From Pseudomonas sp. ADAK13 (lineage in GTDB: Bacteria > Pseudomonadota > Gammaproteobacteria > Pseudomonadales > Pseudomonadaceae), in assembly GCF_012935715.1 (NCBI RefSeq), contig NZ_CP052860.1:3224001-3288000 (forward strand): a DNA stretch of 64,000 nucleotides, in the 5' to 3' direction. The notes under the pieces are model-generated. The model saw nothing but the letters and a program-made list of their open reading frames with translations. It made no database searches and was not told where the DNA came from. A program made the translations under genes and the position numbers. Positions 9,515 through 17,470 of this stretch are shown here, in pieces. How positions within the stretch are numbered: the first letter of the stretch is position 1; each line of letters opens with the position of its first letter.

Positions 9515-10120
9515 TCAGGCGTGGACTTCGGGGTGAAACAAGCGGTGTTGCTGCAGGATAAACTGGCGCAGGCGCTCGGTTTCATCCACATCACTCTGGC
9601 TTAAACGGTAGGCGAACAACCCTCGGGCATTTTCCCGTTCCAGGGTGCCGCGCACCGAGATGCGCTCGTAGCCGGAAGGGCTGAACCACAGGGAAAAGGT
9701 TTTTGGGGCCTTGATCCGCCCGCGGATTTCCACCAGCAACCCCTTGAACGACACCTCATGCACCCACAGTGCTCCGGGCTGCCCTTTGATATTTTCCAGC
9801 GCGACCGGCTCTTCAAGCGCCAGGCGCCACGGTCGAATCATCGGCCCGTCTTCGAAAATGCTCGGTACACCCAGCCGCAAATGCACGGCATGAAACTCGT
9901 CTTCCACCAATTGCAGCGGAAAGGTCATTTGCTGGTTGTCGAATTGTGCCTGGAGGGTGACATGGTCATGGGCGGCCAAGCGGGTGAGCAGATCACGAAT
10001 CTGCGCACCGCCGTTGACCGTCAGGCTCGACGACGCATCCCGCACGTTGAGCTGCGGGTTATGGTGCATGGTCTGAATAAAATCCAGCTCGTCCTGCGTC
10101 AAAAGCGCGTCGCGTTGCAT
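9515..10120 (-). CDS. PilZ-like protein (possible c-di-GMP receptor)
   Basis: This 201-residue cytoplasmic protein has an N-terminal region (MQRDALLTQDELDFIQTMHH) and a C-terminal half with a PilZ-like pattern: an Arg cluster RPWRLAL at about 112-118 followed by VHEVSFKGLLVEI, and the closing FAYRLSQSDVDETERLRQFILQQHR helix typical of PilZ domains. The RxxxR and (D/N)xSxxG motifs are degenerate, so c-di-GMP binding is uncertain. It converges on the LitR gene with only 2 bases between stops and is 58 bases downstream of the LOV gene on the same strand, so LOV and PilZ may be co-transcribed. Confidence 0.6.
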   Translation of the reverse strand: MQRDALLTQDELDFIQTMHHNPQLNVRDASSSLTVNGGAQIRDLLTRLAAHDHVTLQAQFDNQQMTFPLQLVEDEFHAVHLRLGVPSIFEDGPMIRPWRLALEEPVALENIKGQPGALWVHEVSFKGLLVEIRGRIKAPKTFSLWFSPSGYERISVRGTLERENARGLFAYRLSQSDVDETERLRQFILQQHRLFHPEVHA

Positions 10121-10178
10121 TGATCTTGCTCAAGGGAGAGGTATTAAAACGCCATTATCTCTCTAAAGACCGCGTTTT

Positions 10179-10646
10179 CTAGTTTTTGTTAGATCCGCTC
10201 GTCGCCTTGAGTGCTGCAAGCTCCGCCCTGAGGTCTGCCAATTGGCCTTCCAATTGCGCCACACGCTGCTGAGCCTTGACCTGTACCGTCACGTCTTTTT
10301 GCACGCCGACGAAATAGGTCTGCTTGTCGGCCTGGTTATAAACCGTCGATAACGACAGCTCGTTCCAGAAATGCGTGCCGTCCTTGCGGTAGTTGCGCAG
10401 GATTTCCCGGCAGGCGCCGCCGCTGTCCAGGGCTTCGCGAATCGCCATCAGCCCCGGCTGGTCACGGTCACCCGATTGCAGGAAGCGGCAGTCCTGGTAG
10501 AGGATTTCGTCGAGGGTGTAGCCGGTCAGCCGTTCGAAGGCCGGGTTTACGTAGATCAGTGGCTTGTCCTTGCCTTCGCGCTCGGCAACCACGATGCCGT
10601 CGTTGGAAGCGTTGATCACCAGTTGCATCAGCTTGGCGTTAATCAT
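10179..10646 (-). CDS. Short LOV blue-light photoreceptor
   Basis: This 155-residue protein is a single LOV domain with short flanking helices and no effector domain. The FMN-binding core is clear: NPAFERLTGY, D-C53-RFLQ with the adduct-forming Cys, NYRKDGTHFWNELS with the two conserved Asn, and FVGVQKDV with the conserved Gln. A coiled coil (QQRVAQLEGQLADLRAELAALK) follows and may mediate dimerisation. It closely resembles the P. putida short LOV proteins PpSB1/PpSB2, where the reactive Cys is also residue 53; this supports the start at 10646 over 10658. In P. putida such proteins are required for PplR-dependent light induction. Confidence 0.92.
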   Translation of the reverse strand: MINAKLMQLVINASNDGIVVAEREGKDKPLIYVNPAFERLTGYTLDEILYQDCRFLQSGDRDQPGLMAIREALDSGGACREILRNYRKDGTHFWNELSLSTVYNQADKQTYFVGVQKDVTVQVKAQQRVAQLEGQLADLRAELAALKATSGSNKN

Positions 10647-10759
10647 TGAGCGGTCCATGGCTTATTGTTGGAGTTTGCAGTTTAAGACATGCCGGCCGCC
10701 TGTCCACTTGCCCCAGCTGTTAATATCCCAGGCTTTTAGTCAGCTACAGGATCAGATTG

Positions 10760-11215
10760 ATGAAAGTCGCCATCCTTTCCGGCTCGGTTTACGGCACCGC
10801 TGAAGAAGTCGCCCGTCACGCTGCCAGCATCCTCAACGCGGCCGGCTTCGACGCCTGGCACAACCCGCGTGCAACCCTCGCCGACGTACAGGGCTTTGCC
10901 CCTGAAGCCTTTTTGGCCGTGACCTCCACCACCGGCATGGGCGAACTGCCCGACAACCTGCAGCCGCTGTATTCGACCATTCGCGACCAACTGCCGGCCG
11001 CCTGGCGCGGGCTGCCTGGCGCGGTGATCGGCCTGGGCGACGCCAGCTATGGCGACACTTTCTGCGGCGGCGGCGAGCAAATGCGCGAGCTGTTTGCGGA
11101 GTTGGGCGTACATGAAGTGCTGCCGATGCTGCGCCTGGACGCCAGCGAAAGCGTGACCCCGGAAGCCGACGCCGAACCGTGGCTGGCCGAGTTGGTCACT
11201 GCACTGCGCGGTTGA
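10760..11215 (+). CDS. Flavodoxin (MioC-like)
   Basis: This 151-residue FMN electron carrier shows the phosphate loop SGSVYGTAEEVA at 8-19, the isoalloxazine loops STTGMGELPDN and LGDASYGDTFCGG, and typical flavodoxin length. The ATG at 10760 has AGGA at 10748-10751. It is divergent from the LOV gene with about 110 bases between starts, so the two could share a control region. Its 3' end overlaps the convergent LysR gene by 20 bases. The redox partner is unknown. Confidence 0.9.
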   Translation: MKVAILSGSVYGTAEEVARHAASILNAAGFDAWHNPRATLADVQGFAPEAFLAVTSTTGMGELPDNLQPLYSTIRDQLPAAWRGLPGAVIGLGDASYGDTFCGGGEQMRELFAELGVHEVLPMLRLDASESVTPEADAEPWLAELVTALRG

Positions 11216-12092
11216 CCGGGAATTCGCGTAGCAATGCCAGCCAGGCCTGGGCGGCTTTCGACAGATAGGCGCCCTCACGCCAGATAAAGGCAATGTCCCA
11301 GCGCAGGTATTCCGGCGCCTTGAGCGTGAGGCGCACCACCCCGGGCCGCACCAGGCCCCGGGCCACCACGCTGGGCAACAACACCACGCCTTGGCCGGCG
11401 GCCACCAGGGCCGCGAGAAAATCTGCTTGGCCGCTGCGCCCGCTTTCCTTCGGGGTGAACCCCAGTTGCTGACAGGCCTGTAGCAGGCGGTCGTTCAACA
11501 CAAAACTGCGTTGGTACATCAGGAACGGCGTGTCAGCCAATTCCTCCAGGCGGATCTGCGCGTTCTCGGCCAGCGGATGGTCCATCGGCAGCAGGGCGTC
11601 GAGCGGCTCATCGCAGAAGGCTTGCCAGGCGAATGCCGGGTCACTGGGCATCAGGCTGCCACCCACTTCCAGCTCCCCGCTCAAGATCGCCTGCTCGATG
11701 TTGCGACTGCCGCCTTCCAGCAACTGGATGGTGACGTTCGGGTAGCGCCGCCGGTATTCGGCAAACAGCCCGGCGAACAGCGTGTCGCCGCCCAATTGCG
11801 GCAGGCCCATGCGCAGCTCGCCACGAGTCAACTGATTCAAGTCATCCAGCTCACTGAGCAACTCGGCTTGCTGGCGCAGCATCGCCTCTGCCCGCTGCAA
11901 CACCACCTGCCCGGCAGCCGTCAGGCGAATCTGCGAACCCAGGCGATCCAGCAGCGGCGTGCCCAGGCTTTGCTCCAGTTGGGCCACCTGCTTGCTCACG
12001 GCGGACTGGCTGATGTGCAGGGTTTTGCCGGCCTGGGTAAAACCGCCCCGGTGGATGACTTCGACAAAGCTGCGCAGCTGTTTAAATTCCAT
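11196..12092 (-). CDS. LysR-family regulator, probably of cidAB
   Basis: This 298-residue protein has the LysR helix-turn-helix at 1-60 (MEFKQLRSFVEVIHRGGFTQAGKTLHISQSAVSKQVAQLE) and a periplasmic-binding-like effector domain (about 90-290). It is divergent from cidA with 99 bases between starts, the classic position of a LysR activator relative to its target; CidR in Gram-positives is also LysR-type. The ATG at 12092 was preferred to an upstream one at 12131 because MEFKQLR is the normal N-terminus. The effector is unknown. Confidence 0.88.
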   Translation of the reverse strand: MEFKQLRSFVEVIHRGGFTQAGKTLHISQSAVSKQVAQLEQSLGTPLLDRLGSQIRLTAAGQVVLQRAEAMLRQQAELLSELDDLNQLTRGELRMGLPQLGGDTLFAGLFAEYRRRYPNVTIQLLEGGSRNIEQAILSGELEVGGSLMPSDPAFAWQAFCDEPLDALLPMDHPLAENAQIRLEELADTPFLMYQRSFVLNDRLLQACQQLGFTPKESGRSGQADFLAALVAAGQGVVLLPSVVARGLVRPGVVRLTLKAPEYLRWDIAFIWREGAYLSKAAQAWLALLREFPVNRAVQ

Positions 12093-12191
12093 CGACCTGA
12101 TTCCAGTTTGGAATAGCTTGCAGTCTAACAATTCGCTGTGGGGATGCCAGGGGCCTCTTTAAAATGGGAGCCCTGCGAGGACCCAAAGCTC

Positions 12192-12578
12192 ATGAAACGT
12201 TTCACCTTCAAACTCGTCGGTCGGTTGCTGGCTGAACTGATCGTCCTGCTGGCCATTTACTTCCTGGGGTGCCAATTGGCGGCCTGGCTGAGCTGGCCTA
12301 TTCCTGGCGGTGTGGTCGGCCTGGGCTTGTTGTTGCTGACCTTCGCCACTGGCCTGGTGAAACCGGCGGCCCTGCAACTGGGCGCCGGCGTGCTGATGGC
12401 GGAGATGCTGCTGTTCTTTATTCCTGCATTGATGAGCCTCCTGGACTACGGCGGCCTGGTGCGCCATGACGGTTGGCGGATCATGCTGGTGATCGGCTTC
12501 AGCACCTTGTCGGTGATGCTGGTGACGGCCTTTACCGTGGAATTCGTGTGCCGCTGGAAGCTGCGCCATGAAGCTTGA
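12192..12578 (+). CDS. cidA: CidA/LrgA family holin-like protein
   Basis: This 128-residue protein has four predicted membrane spans and the family pattern IYFLGCQLAAWLSWPIPGGVVGLGLLLL, followed by GAGVLMAEMLLFFIPALMSLLDY. CidA/LrgA proteins act like holins in programmed lysis and overflow metabolism in other bacteria. The ATG at 12192 gives a normal length; the frame opens further upstream without support. Its 3' end overlaps cidB by 11 bases, so the pair is co-translated. Confidence 0.9.
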   Translation: MKRFTFKLVGRLLAELIVLLAIYFLGCQLAAWLSWPIPGGVVGLGLLLLTFATGLVKPAALQLGAGVLMAEMLLFFIPALMSLLDYGGLVRHDGWRIMLVIGFSTLSVMLVTAFTVEFVCRWKLRHEA

Positions 12579-13254
12579 GCTGATGCCGATGTTCTGGTTG
12601 GCGCTGACCCTGGGGGCCTACGGCTTCAGCCGCTGGATCTATCGGCGCACCGGGCGTTACCTGCTGTCACCGCTGATTCTGGTCCCGGCACTGTTGCTGG
12701 CGGTGGCCGTGCCGATGAAAACCGCCTACGCCGAATACTCCACCGACACCCACTGGCTGATGCTGGTGCTGGGCCCGGTGACGGTGGCGTTTGCCATTCC
12801 GATCTGGCAACAGCGCCAATTGTTGATGCGCCATTGGTCTGCCCTGTTGCTGGGGATGGTGGCGGGCAGTGTGGCGTCTATCGCCACCTCCTATGGCCTG
12901 GCCAGGGCCCTGGCGCTGGACAGTTCGGTCACGATGTCGCTGGTGCCCCGTTCCATCACCACGCCGTTCGCCATGCCGGTGTCTTCCGACCTGGGCGGCG
13001 TGCCGGAACTGACGGCCGTGTTCGTGATGTTTACCGGTGTGTTCGGTGCCATGCTCGGCGGAGTACTGCTCAAGTGGTTGCCGCTGCGCACGCCGTTGGC
13101 ACGCGGTGCGTTATTCGGCGTGGGCGCCCATGGCGCGGGCGTCAGCCGGGCCCATGAAGTGGGCGGCGAGGAAGGCTCTGTGGCGGGGCTGGTGATGGTA
13201 CTGACCGGGTTGCTCAACCTGTTTGCCGCGCCTTTATTGGCGTCGCTTCTCTGA
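12568..13254 (+). CDS. cidB: CidB/LrgB family membrane protein
   Basis: This 228-residue integral membrane protein has six or more hydrophobic spans and the LrgB motifs LLSPLILVPALLLA, LGPVTVAFAIPIW, SVTMSLVPRSITTPFAMPVSSDLGGVPELTAVFV and GVGAHGAGVSRAHEVG. It partners CidA in a membrane complex thought to control murein hydrolase activity and metabolite export. It overlaps cidA, and the LysR gene upstream is the likely regulator. Confidence 0.92.
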   Translation: MKLELMPMFWLALTLGAYGFSRWIYRRTGRYLLSPLILVPALLLAVAVPMKTAYAEYSTDTHWLMLVLGPVTVAFAIPIWQQRQLLMRHWSALLLGMVAGSVASIATSYGLARALALDSSVTMSLVPRSITTPFAMPVSSDLGGVPELTAVFVMFTGVFGAMLGGVLLKWLPLRTPLARGALFGVGAHGAGVSRAHEVGGEEGSVAGLVMVLTGLLNLFAAPLLASLL

Positions 13255-13419
13255 CACGCACAGAACAAAATCGAACTATCCTCAGGACTGACCCGCTCGG
13301 TCATCAAGCTGGCTGCCAATGCAACTACGGCGGCCTCGAGGTCTGACTAGACTGCCTCTTCTGCCTGGATTGCCCCTTCACTTAAAAAAATAATAAAACG
13401 CGCCAAGGAGGTCATTGCC

Positions 13420-14202
13420 GTGAGCCTAGCCACAGTTCAATCGACACACAGCGTAAAAGATCAGGTCAGTGCGGCCGAATGGCAGGCCCGCGTCGACCTC
13501 GCCGCGTGCTACCGGCTGGTAGCGATGCATGGCTGGGACGACCTGATTTTCACCCACATCTCGGCCAAGGTGCCGGGCACCGAAGATTTCCTGATCAACC
13601 CCTACGGGTTGATGTTTCACGAGATCACCGCATCCAGCCTGGTGAAGGTCGACCAGGCGGGCAACAAGCTGATGGACAGCCCCTACGAGGTCAACCCGGC
13701 CGGCTACACCATCCACAGCGCGGTCCACGAAGTACGCCACGACGTGGTCTGCGTACTGCACACCCACACCGCTTCCGGCATCGCCGTTTCCGCGCAGAAG
13801 CAGGGCGTGCTGCCCATCAGCCAGCAATCCTTGTTCGTGCTCTCCAGCCTGGCCTATCACGCCTACGAAGGGGTGGCGCTGAACCACGAGGAAAAGGCCC
13901 GCTTGCAGGCCGACCTTGGGCAAAACAATTTCCTGATGCTGCACAACCACGGTCTGTTGACCTGTGGCGCCAGCATCGCCGACACCTTCCTGATGATGTT
14001 CATCTTCCAGCGCACCTGCGACATCCAGGTGATGGCGCAGAGCGGTGGCGCCGAATTGATCAGCATCGCTCCACCGATACTGGCCGGTGCCCGGGCGATG
14101 ATCGCCGGGGTCACCAAAAGCGCCCAAGGCATGGGCGGCGCGCTGGCATGGCCGGCGTTGCTGCGCAAACTCGATGCACTCGACCCCGGGTATAAAAGCT
14201 GA
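13420..14202 (+). CDS. Class II aldolase/adducin family protein
   Basis: This 260-residue zinc enzyme candidate of the fuculose-phosphate aldolase/adducin family starts at GTG, with AAGGAGG eight bases ahead. It shows the metal site LHTHTASG (His-x-His) and the downstream HNHG, plus WDDLIFTHISAKVPG and the nucleotide/phosphate loop region around INPYGLMFHEITASSLVKVD. Members without a clear phosphate-binding pattern are common beside hydrolases and their substrates are unknown. Its stop overlaps the start of the next gene (TGATG), so the two form an operon. Confidence 0.9.
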   Translation: MSLATVQSTHSVKDQVSAAEWQARVDLAACYRLVAMHGWDDLIFTHISAKVPGTEDFLINPYGLMFHEITASSLVKVDQAGNKLMDSPYEVNPAGYTIHSAVHEVRHDVVCVLHTHTASGIAVSAQKQGVLPISQQSLFVLSSLAYHAYEGVALNHEEKARLQADLGQNNFLMLHNHGLLTCGASIADTFLMMFIFQRTCDIQVMAQSGGAELISIAPPILAGARAMIAGVTKSAQGMGGALAWPALLRKLDALDPGYKS

Positions 14203-15104
14203 TGCCACTCGCCGAGATCCCACTGCGTATCTGGCGCCAGCGCGCCCAGAGTTTCGAGTTCCGCGGCCGCACCATTCGTTACTGGGTGGCGGGGCAGGGC
14301 GAGCCGTTGCTGCTGATCCATGGGTTCCCCACGGCCAGCTGGGACTGGCATTACCTGTGGCAGCCGCTGGCCCAACGTTACCAGGTGATTGCCTGCGACA
14401 TGCTGGGGTTTGGCGATTCGGCCAAGCCGCTGGATCACACCTATTGCCTGCTGGAGCAGGCGGATTTGCAGCAGGCGCTGCTTGAGCATCTCTGGGTGCA
14501 GCAGCCGGTGCATGTGCTGGCCCATGATTACGGTGACAGCGTTGCGCAGGAGTTGTTGGCGCGGCATTACGAAGGTCGGTTTCAGATGGCCAGTGGTGTG
14601 TTTCTCAACGGTGGGTTGTTTCCGGAGACGCATCGTCCGGCGTTGGTGCAGAAGCTGTTGCTGAGCCCGTTGGGCTGGATGATCGGGCGTACGTTTGGGC
14701 GTAATGCATTGGCCAACAGTTTTGGGCAAATTTTCGGGCCGGCGACTCGGCCCAGTGAAAGTGCGCTGGATGATTTCTGGAGTTTGATTGAGAGCCAGGA
14801 TGGGCCACGGATTTTGCACAAGTTGATTGCGTACATTCCTCAGCGTCGGCAGCAACGGGATCGCTGGGTGGCTGCGATGCAGCGGGGGGAGGTGCCGTTG
14901 CGGGTGATTGATGGGGAGGTTGATCCGATTTCCGGTGGGCATATGGTGGAGCGATATCGTGAGTTGGTGCCGCATGCGGATACGGTGGTGTTGGCGAATA
15001 TTGGGCACTACCCGCAGATTGAGGCGCCGGTGCAGGTGTTGAAGCATTACTTGGCGTTTCGGGAGGGGCTTGGGGTAGGGGTTTCCCGAGTGGCTTATTC
15101 TTGA
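14202..15104 (+). CDS. Alpha/beta hydrolase, haloalkane dehalogenase/epoxide hydrolase type
   Basis: This 300-residue hydrolase has the oxyanion-hole motif HGFPTASWDWHY, a nucleophile elbow HDYGDS in which the nucleophile is Asp (as in haloalkane dehalogenases and epoxide hydrolases rather than esterases), an acidic residue in VIDGEVDPISGG, and the catalytic His in NIGHYPQIEAP. Start and stop codons overlap with the aldolase gene. Codon use changes sharply in the second half: C-ending codons nearly vanish in favour of G- and T-ending ones, right up to the large inverted repeat that follows. The substrate is unknown. Confidence 0.88.
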   Translation: MPLAEIPLRIWRQRAQSFEFRGRTIRYWVAGQGEPLLLIHGFPTASWDWHYLWQPLAQRYQVIACDMLGFGDSAKPLDHTYCLLEQADLQQALLEHLWVQQPVHVLAHDYGDSVAQELLARHYEGRFQMASGVFLNGGLFPETHRPALVQKLLLSPLGWMIGRTFGRNALANSFGQIFGPATRPSESALDDFWSLIESQDGPRILHKLIAYIPQRRQQRDRWVAAMQRGEVPLRVIDGEVDPISGGHMVERYRELVPHADTVVLANIGHYPQIEAPVQVLKHYLAFREGLGVGVSRVAYS

Positions 15105-15118
15105 TTTTGGTTTGAGTG

Positions 15119-15940
15119 CATATCCGTTATTTAGGTAACGGCTACTTATGGTTTCGCTCTTACAGCGACTCACTTTGGAAAAGCCCCAAAGTAAGCAAAG
15201 GGCTCTGCCCCGCCTGTCGGCACCTCGCCTAGGCTCGGTGTTCCCTCACTCCGGCATTGCTCCGCGGGCCGCCGCGACGGGGCGTCCCTGCCCCGTCGCG
15301 GCTAAACCGGCGTCCTGCCGGTTTACCCGCTCCTCAATCCCTGCGTTCGGCCTCGGGCTGAGTGGGGCAGTCAGAGCCAGATCAAGATCAAAAGCAAGAG
15401 CACAGCGGCCTACAGGCCGGCTTGAGTGGTAGAAGCCAGATCAAAAGCGAAAGCCAAATCTGAAACTGATGCAGCTCTGCTTTTCTGTGGGAGCTGGCTT
15501 GCCTGCGATGCAGACACCTCGGTTTTTCAGATGCACCGAGGCGAGGCCATCGCAGGCAAGCCAGCTCCTACAGTTGGACCGTGCCCGCTGTAGCTTTTGA
15601 TCTTGATGTTGCCTTTGCTTCACACCACTCAAGCCGGCCTGTAGGCCGCTGTGCTGTTGATCTGCTTTTGATCTTGATCTTAGGCGCCCCGTTAAACCAC
15701 GCTGGCCGAACGCAGGTAGTACGGAGCGGGTAAACCGGCAGGACGCCGGTTTAGCCGCGACGGGGCAGGGACGCCCCGTCGCGGCGGCCCGCGGAGTAGT
15801 ACCGGAGTGAGGGCACACCGAGCATTAGCGAGGTGCCGAGTGGTGGGGCAAGAGCCTTTTGGTTACTTTTGGGCTCCTTTCAAAAGTGACCCGCTGTAAG
15901 AGCGGAACCCATACCAGCCATCACCCAAATAACGGATATG
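15119..15940. repeat. 822-bp nested inverted repeat, REPIN at its centre
   Basis: Three shells are visible. The outer shell runs 15119-15167 (starting catatccgttatt) against 15892-15940, then 15166-15227 against about 15829-15890, and 15234-15333 against 15723-15822; the last pair includes about 58 bases of exact complementarity. The middle shell is 15399-15429 against 15625-15655 (31 bases, exact), flanked by gatcaagatcaaaag-like runs. The core is a REPIN at 15486-15572. The element fills the 970-base gap between the hydrolase and the SDR genes. It has no transposase and no credible gene; the frames open inside it are by-products of the repeat. Confidence 0.9.
15486..15572. repeat. REPIN at the centre of the nested repeat
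   Basis: The core starts tgtgggagctggcttgcctg and ends with its complement (agctcctaca, one mismatch). The spacer contains a second small hairpin, cacctcggt...accgaggcg. It is the same family as the other REPINs in this window. Confidence 0.85.
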
Positions 15941-16074
15941 TACCCACCCCCAGGCAACACCAATCATCCCCCAGCCTTATCGCACACCATTCACCCCCAA
16001 CCGTATTTATTGTGACCAAAAGCCCCGTGCCTGACACTCCACTCATCTATCCCTAACCGCCCCTGGAGTTCCCA

Positions 16075-16986
16075 ATGAGTGAGCCTGTGCAGTTCCAAGA
16101 CAAGGTCGTGATCGTCACCGGCGCCGGCGGCGGATTGGGTCGCGCCCACGCACTGCTGTTCGCCAAACACGGCGCCAAAGTGCTGGTGAATGATCTTGGC
16201 GGCTCAACCCAGGGCGAAGGCGCCAACGCCTCGGCGGCCGATCGCGTGGTGGCCGAAATCCGTGAGGCCGGCGGTATCGCCGAGGCCAACCACGACTCCG
16301 TCACCGACGGTGACAAAATCGTCCAGAACGCCCTCGACGCCTTCGGTCGCATCGACGTCGTCGTCAATAACGCCGGGATCCTGCGGGACAAAACCTTCCA
16401 CAAGATGGAAGACAGCGACTGGGACCTGGTTTACCGCGTGCACGTCGAAGGCGCCTACAAAGTCACTCGCGCCGCCTGGCCCCACCTGCGCGAACAAGCC
16501 TACGGCCGGGTGATCTTCACCGCCTCCACCTCGGGCATCTACGGTAACTTCGGCCAGTCCAACTACGGCATGGCCAAGCTCGGCCTGTACGGCCTGACCC
16601 GCACCCTGGCGCTGGAAGGCCGCAAGAACAACATCCTGGTCAACGCCATCGCCCCCACCGGCGGTACACGCATGACCGAGGGCTTGATCCCGCCGCAAGT
16701 CTTCGAGCGCCTCAAACCGGAACTGATCAGCCCGCTGGTGGTGTACCTGGGCAGCGAAGCGTGCCAGGAAACCTCCGGGCTGTTTGAGGTGGGCGGTGGC
16801 TGGATCGGCAAGACCCGCTGGGAGCGCAGCCTGGGAGTGGGGTTCGACCCTGAAGCCGGTTTCTCGCCGGATGATGTCGCCGCTCACTGGCAGCAAATCT
16901 GCGACTTTGAAGGGGCCGCTCACCCCAAGGACACTATCGAGGCATTGAAGGAGATGATGGCCAACCTGCAGAAGTACAGCCTCTGA
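16075..16986 (+). CDS. SDR oxidoreductase, (3R)-hydroxyacyl-CoA dehydrogenase-like
   Basis: This 303-residue short-chain dehydrogenase is of the type found in the N-terminal part of the multifunctional beta-oxidation enzyme (17-beta-HSD type 4). Evidence includes the cofactor motif VTGAGGGLGRAHAL, VNDLGGSTQGEG, NNAGILRDKTF, catalytic S-x12-Y-x3-K in SGIYGNFGQSNYGMAKLG, and GVGFDPEAGFSPDDVAAHWQQI near the end. It is cytoplasmic. It sits before a DUF1302/DUF1329 pair that in many Pseudomonas genomes is associated with lipid or sterol-like catabolism, but 484 bases separate them. Confidence 0.88.
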   Translation: MSEPVQFQDKVVIVTGAGGGLGRAHALLFAKHGAKVLVNDLGGSTQGEGANASAADRVVAEIREAGGIAEANHDSVTDGDKIVQNALDAFGRIDVVVNNAGILRDKTFHKMEDSDWDLVYRVHVEGAYKVTRAAWPHLREQAYGRVIFTASTSGIYGNFGQSNYGMAKLGLYGLTRTLALEGRKNNILVNAIAPTGGTRMTEGLIPPQVFERLKPELISPLVVYLGSEACQETSGLFEVGGGWIGKTRWERSLGVGFDPEAGFSPDDVAAHWQQICDFEGAAHPKDTIEALKEMMANLQKYSL

Positions 16987-17014
16987 TCGTTGCATGAAAA
17001 AGTTTTAATCAACC

Positions 17015-17042
17015 CGGGGCGCCATGGCGCCCCGCTTTATTT
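17015..17042 (+). terminator. Probable terminator of the SDR gene
   Basis: A perfect 20-base palindrome (cggggcgcca and its complement) lies 28 bases after the stop and is followed by ctttattt. The T run is broken, so it is a weaker terminator than most here. Confidence 0.55.
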
Positions 17043-17045
17043 CGG

Positions 17046-17076
17046 GCAAAAAAAAGCCACTGCAAAGGCAGCGGCT
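17046..17076 (-). terminator. Minus-strand terminator with no annotated gene behind it
   Basis: Read on the minus strand the sequence is agccgctgc-cttt-gcagtggct followed by eight T, a textbook intrinsic terminator with one G-T type mismatch. No minus-strand gene lies upstream of it (17077-17470), so it may end an unrecognised small RNA. Confidence 0.6.
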
Positions 17077-17430
17077 GAAGTAAGACGTTTGATCAAGGAG
17101 CAATAAATCAACGTCAGTGAACACCGGTAACAGATTGAAAACAGTGATCAATCCATAAAATCTGGCTGTTCTTCCCGGGAGGGGAAGCGGGCGGTTTGCC
17201 CTGAAAGCCAAGCAAGAATAGGCTTTTGTTACAGAATGAAAAATAGCGATTCAGGACAAGGACTGTTACCAAACCGGCAACAGTGACGTTAGCGCTTCAT
17301 CCATCCTCCTGATAACCCTTCATCCATCTCGTCCATGCCCCCGCCAATACCCCGCCCAGAGCGGCCCGTCATCCTTTCGGGCGACAACACGAATACCTCC
17401 TTGGTGCGCTTATCGCTCCTGATGGCGGGC

Positions 17431-17442
17431 AGTAGGGTGGGG
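17431..17442 (+). promoter_or_regulatory. Motif AGTAGGGTGGGG upstream of the DUF1302 gene
   Basis: This 12-base motif matches 10 of 12 positions of ACTAGGGTAGGG at 20881-20892, upstream of the LuxR gene. Both lie 28-50 bases before a start codon. A common regulator is inferred. Confidence 0.4.
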
Positions 17443-17470
17443 CCTTCTGTCACACCACCGGGGAAGACGC

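Larger units (their letters stand above)
16987..17470. other. 484-base gap with two terminators and a candidate promoter region
   Basis: After the SDR stop comes a plus-strand hairpin (17015-17042), immediately followed by a minus-strand terminator (17046-17076). The rest, 17077-17470, is less GC-rich than the genes and carries no convincing gene. The motif AGTAGGGTGGGG (17431-17442) lies 29 bases upstream of the DUF1302 start. Confidence 0.55.

Noticed and set aside
12192..13254. CidAB as remnants of a phage lysis cassette.
   Set aside because: They are chromosomal LrgA/LrgB-type genes with a divergent LysR regulator and no phage genes around.
15148..15818. Short open frames on both strands inside the nested repeat.
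   Set aside because: They follow the repeat arms, have no ribosome sites, and encode low-complexity Arg/Pro/Ala sequence with no family resemblance.
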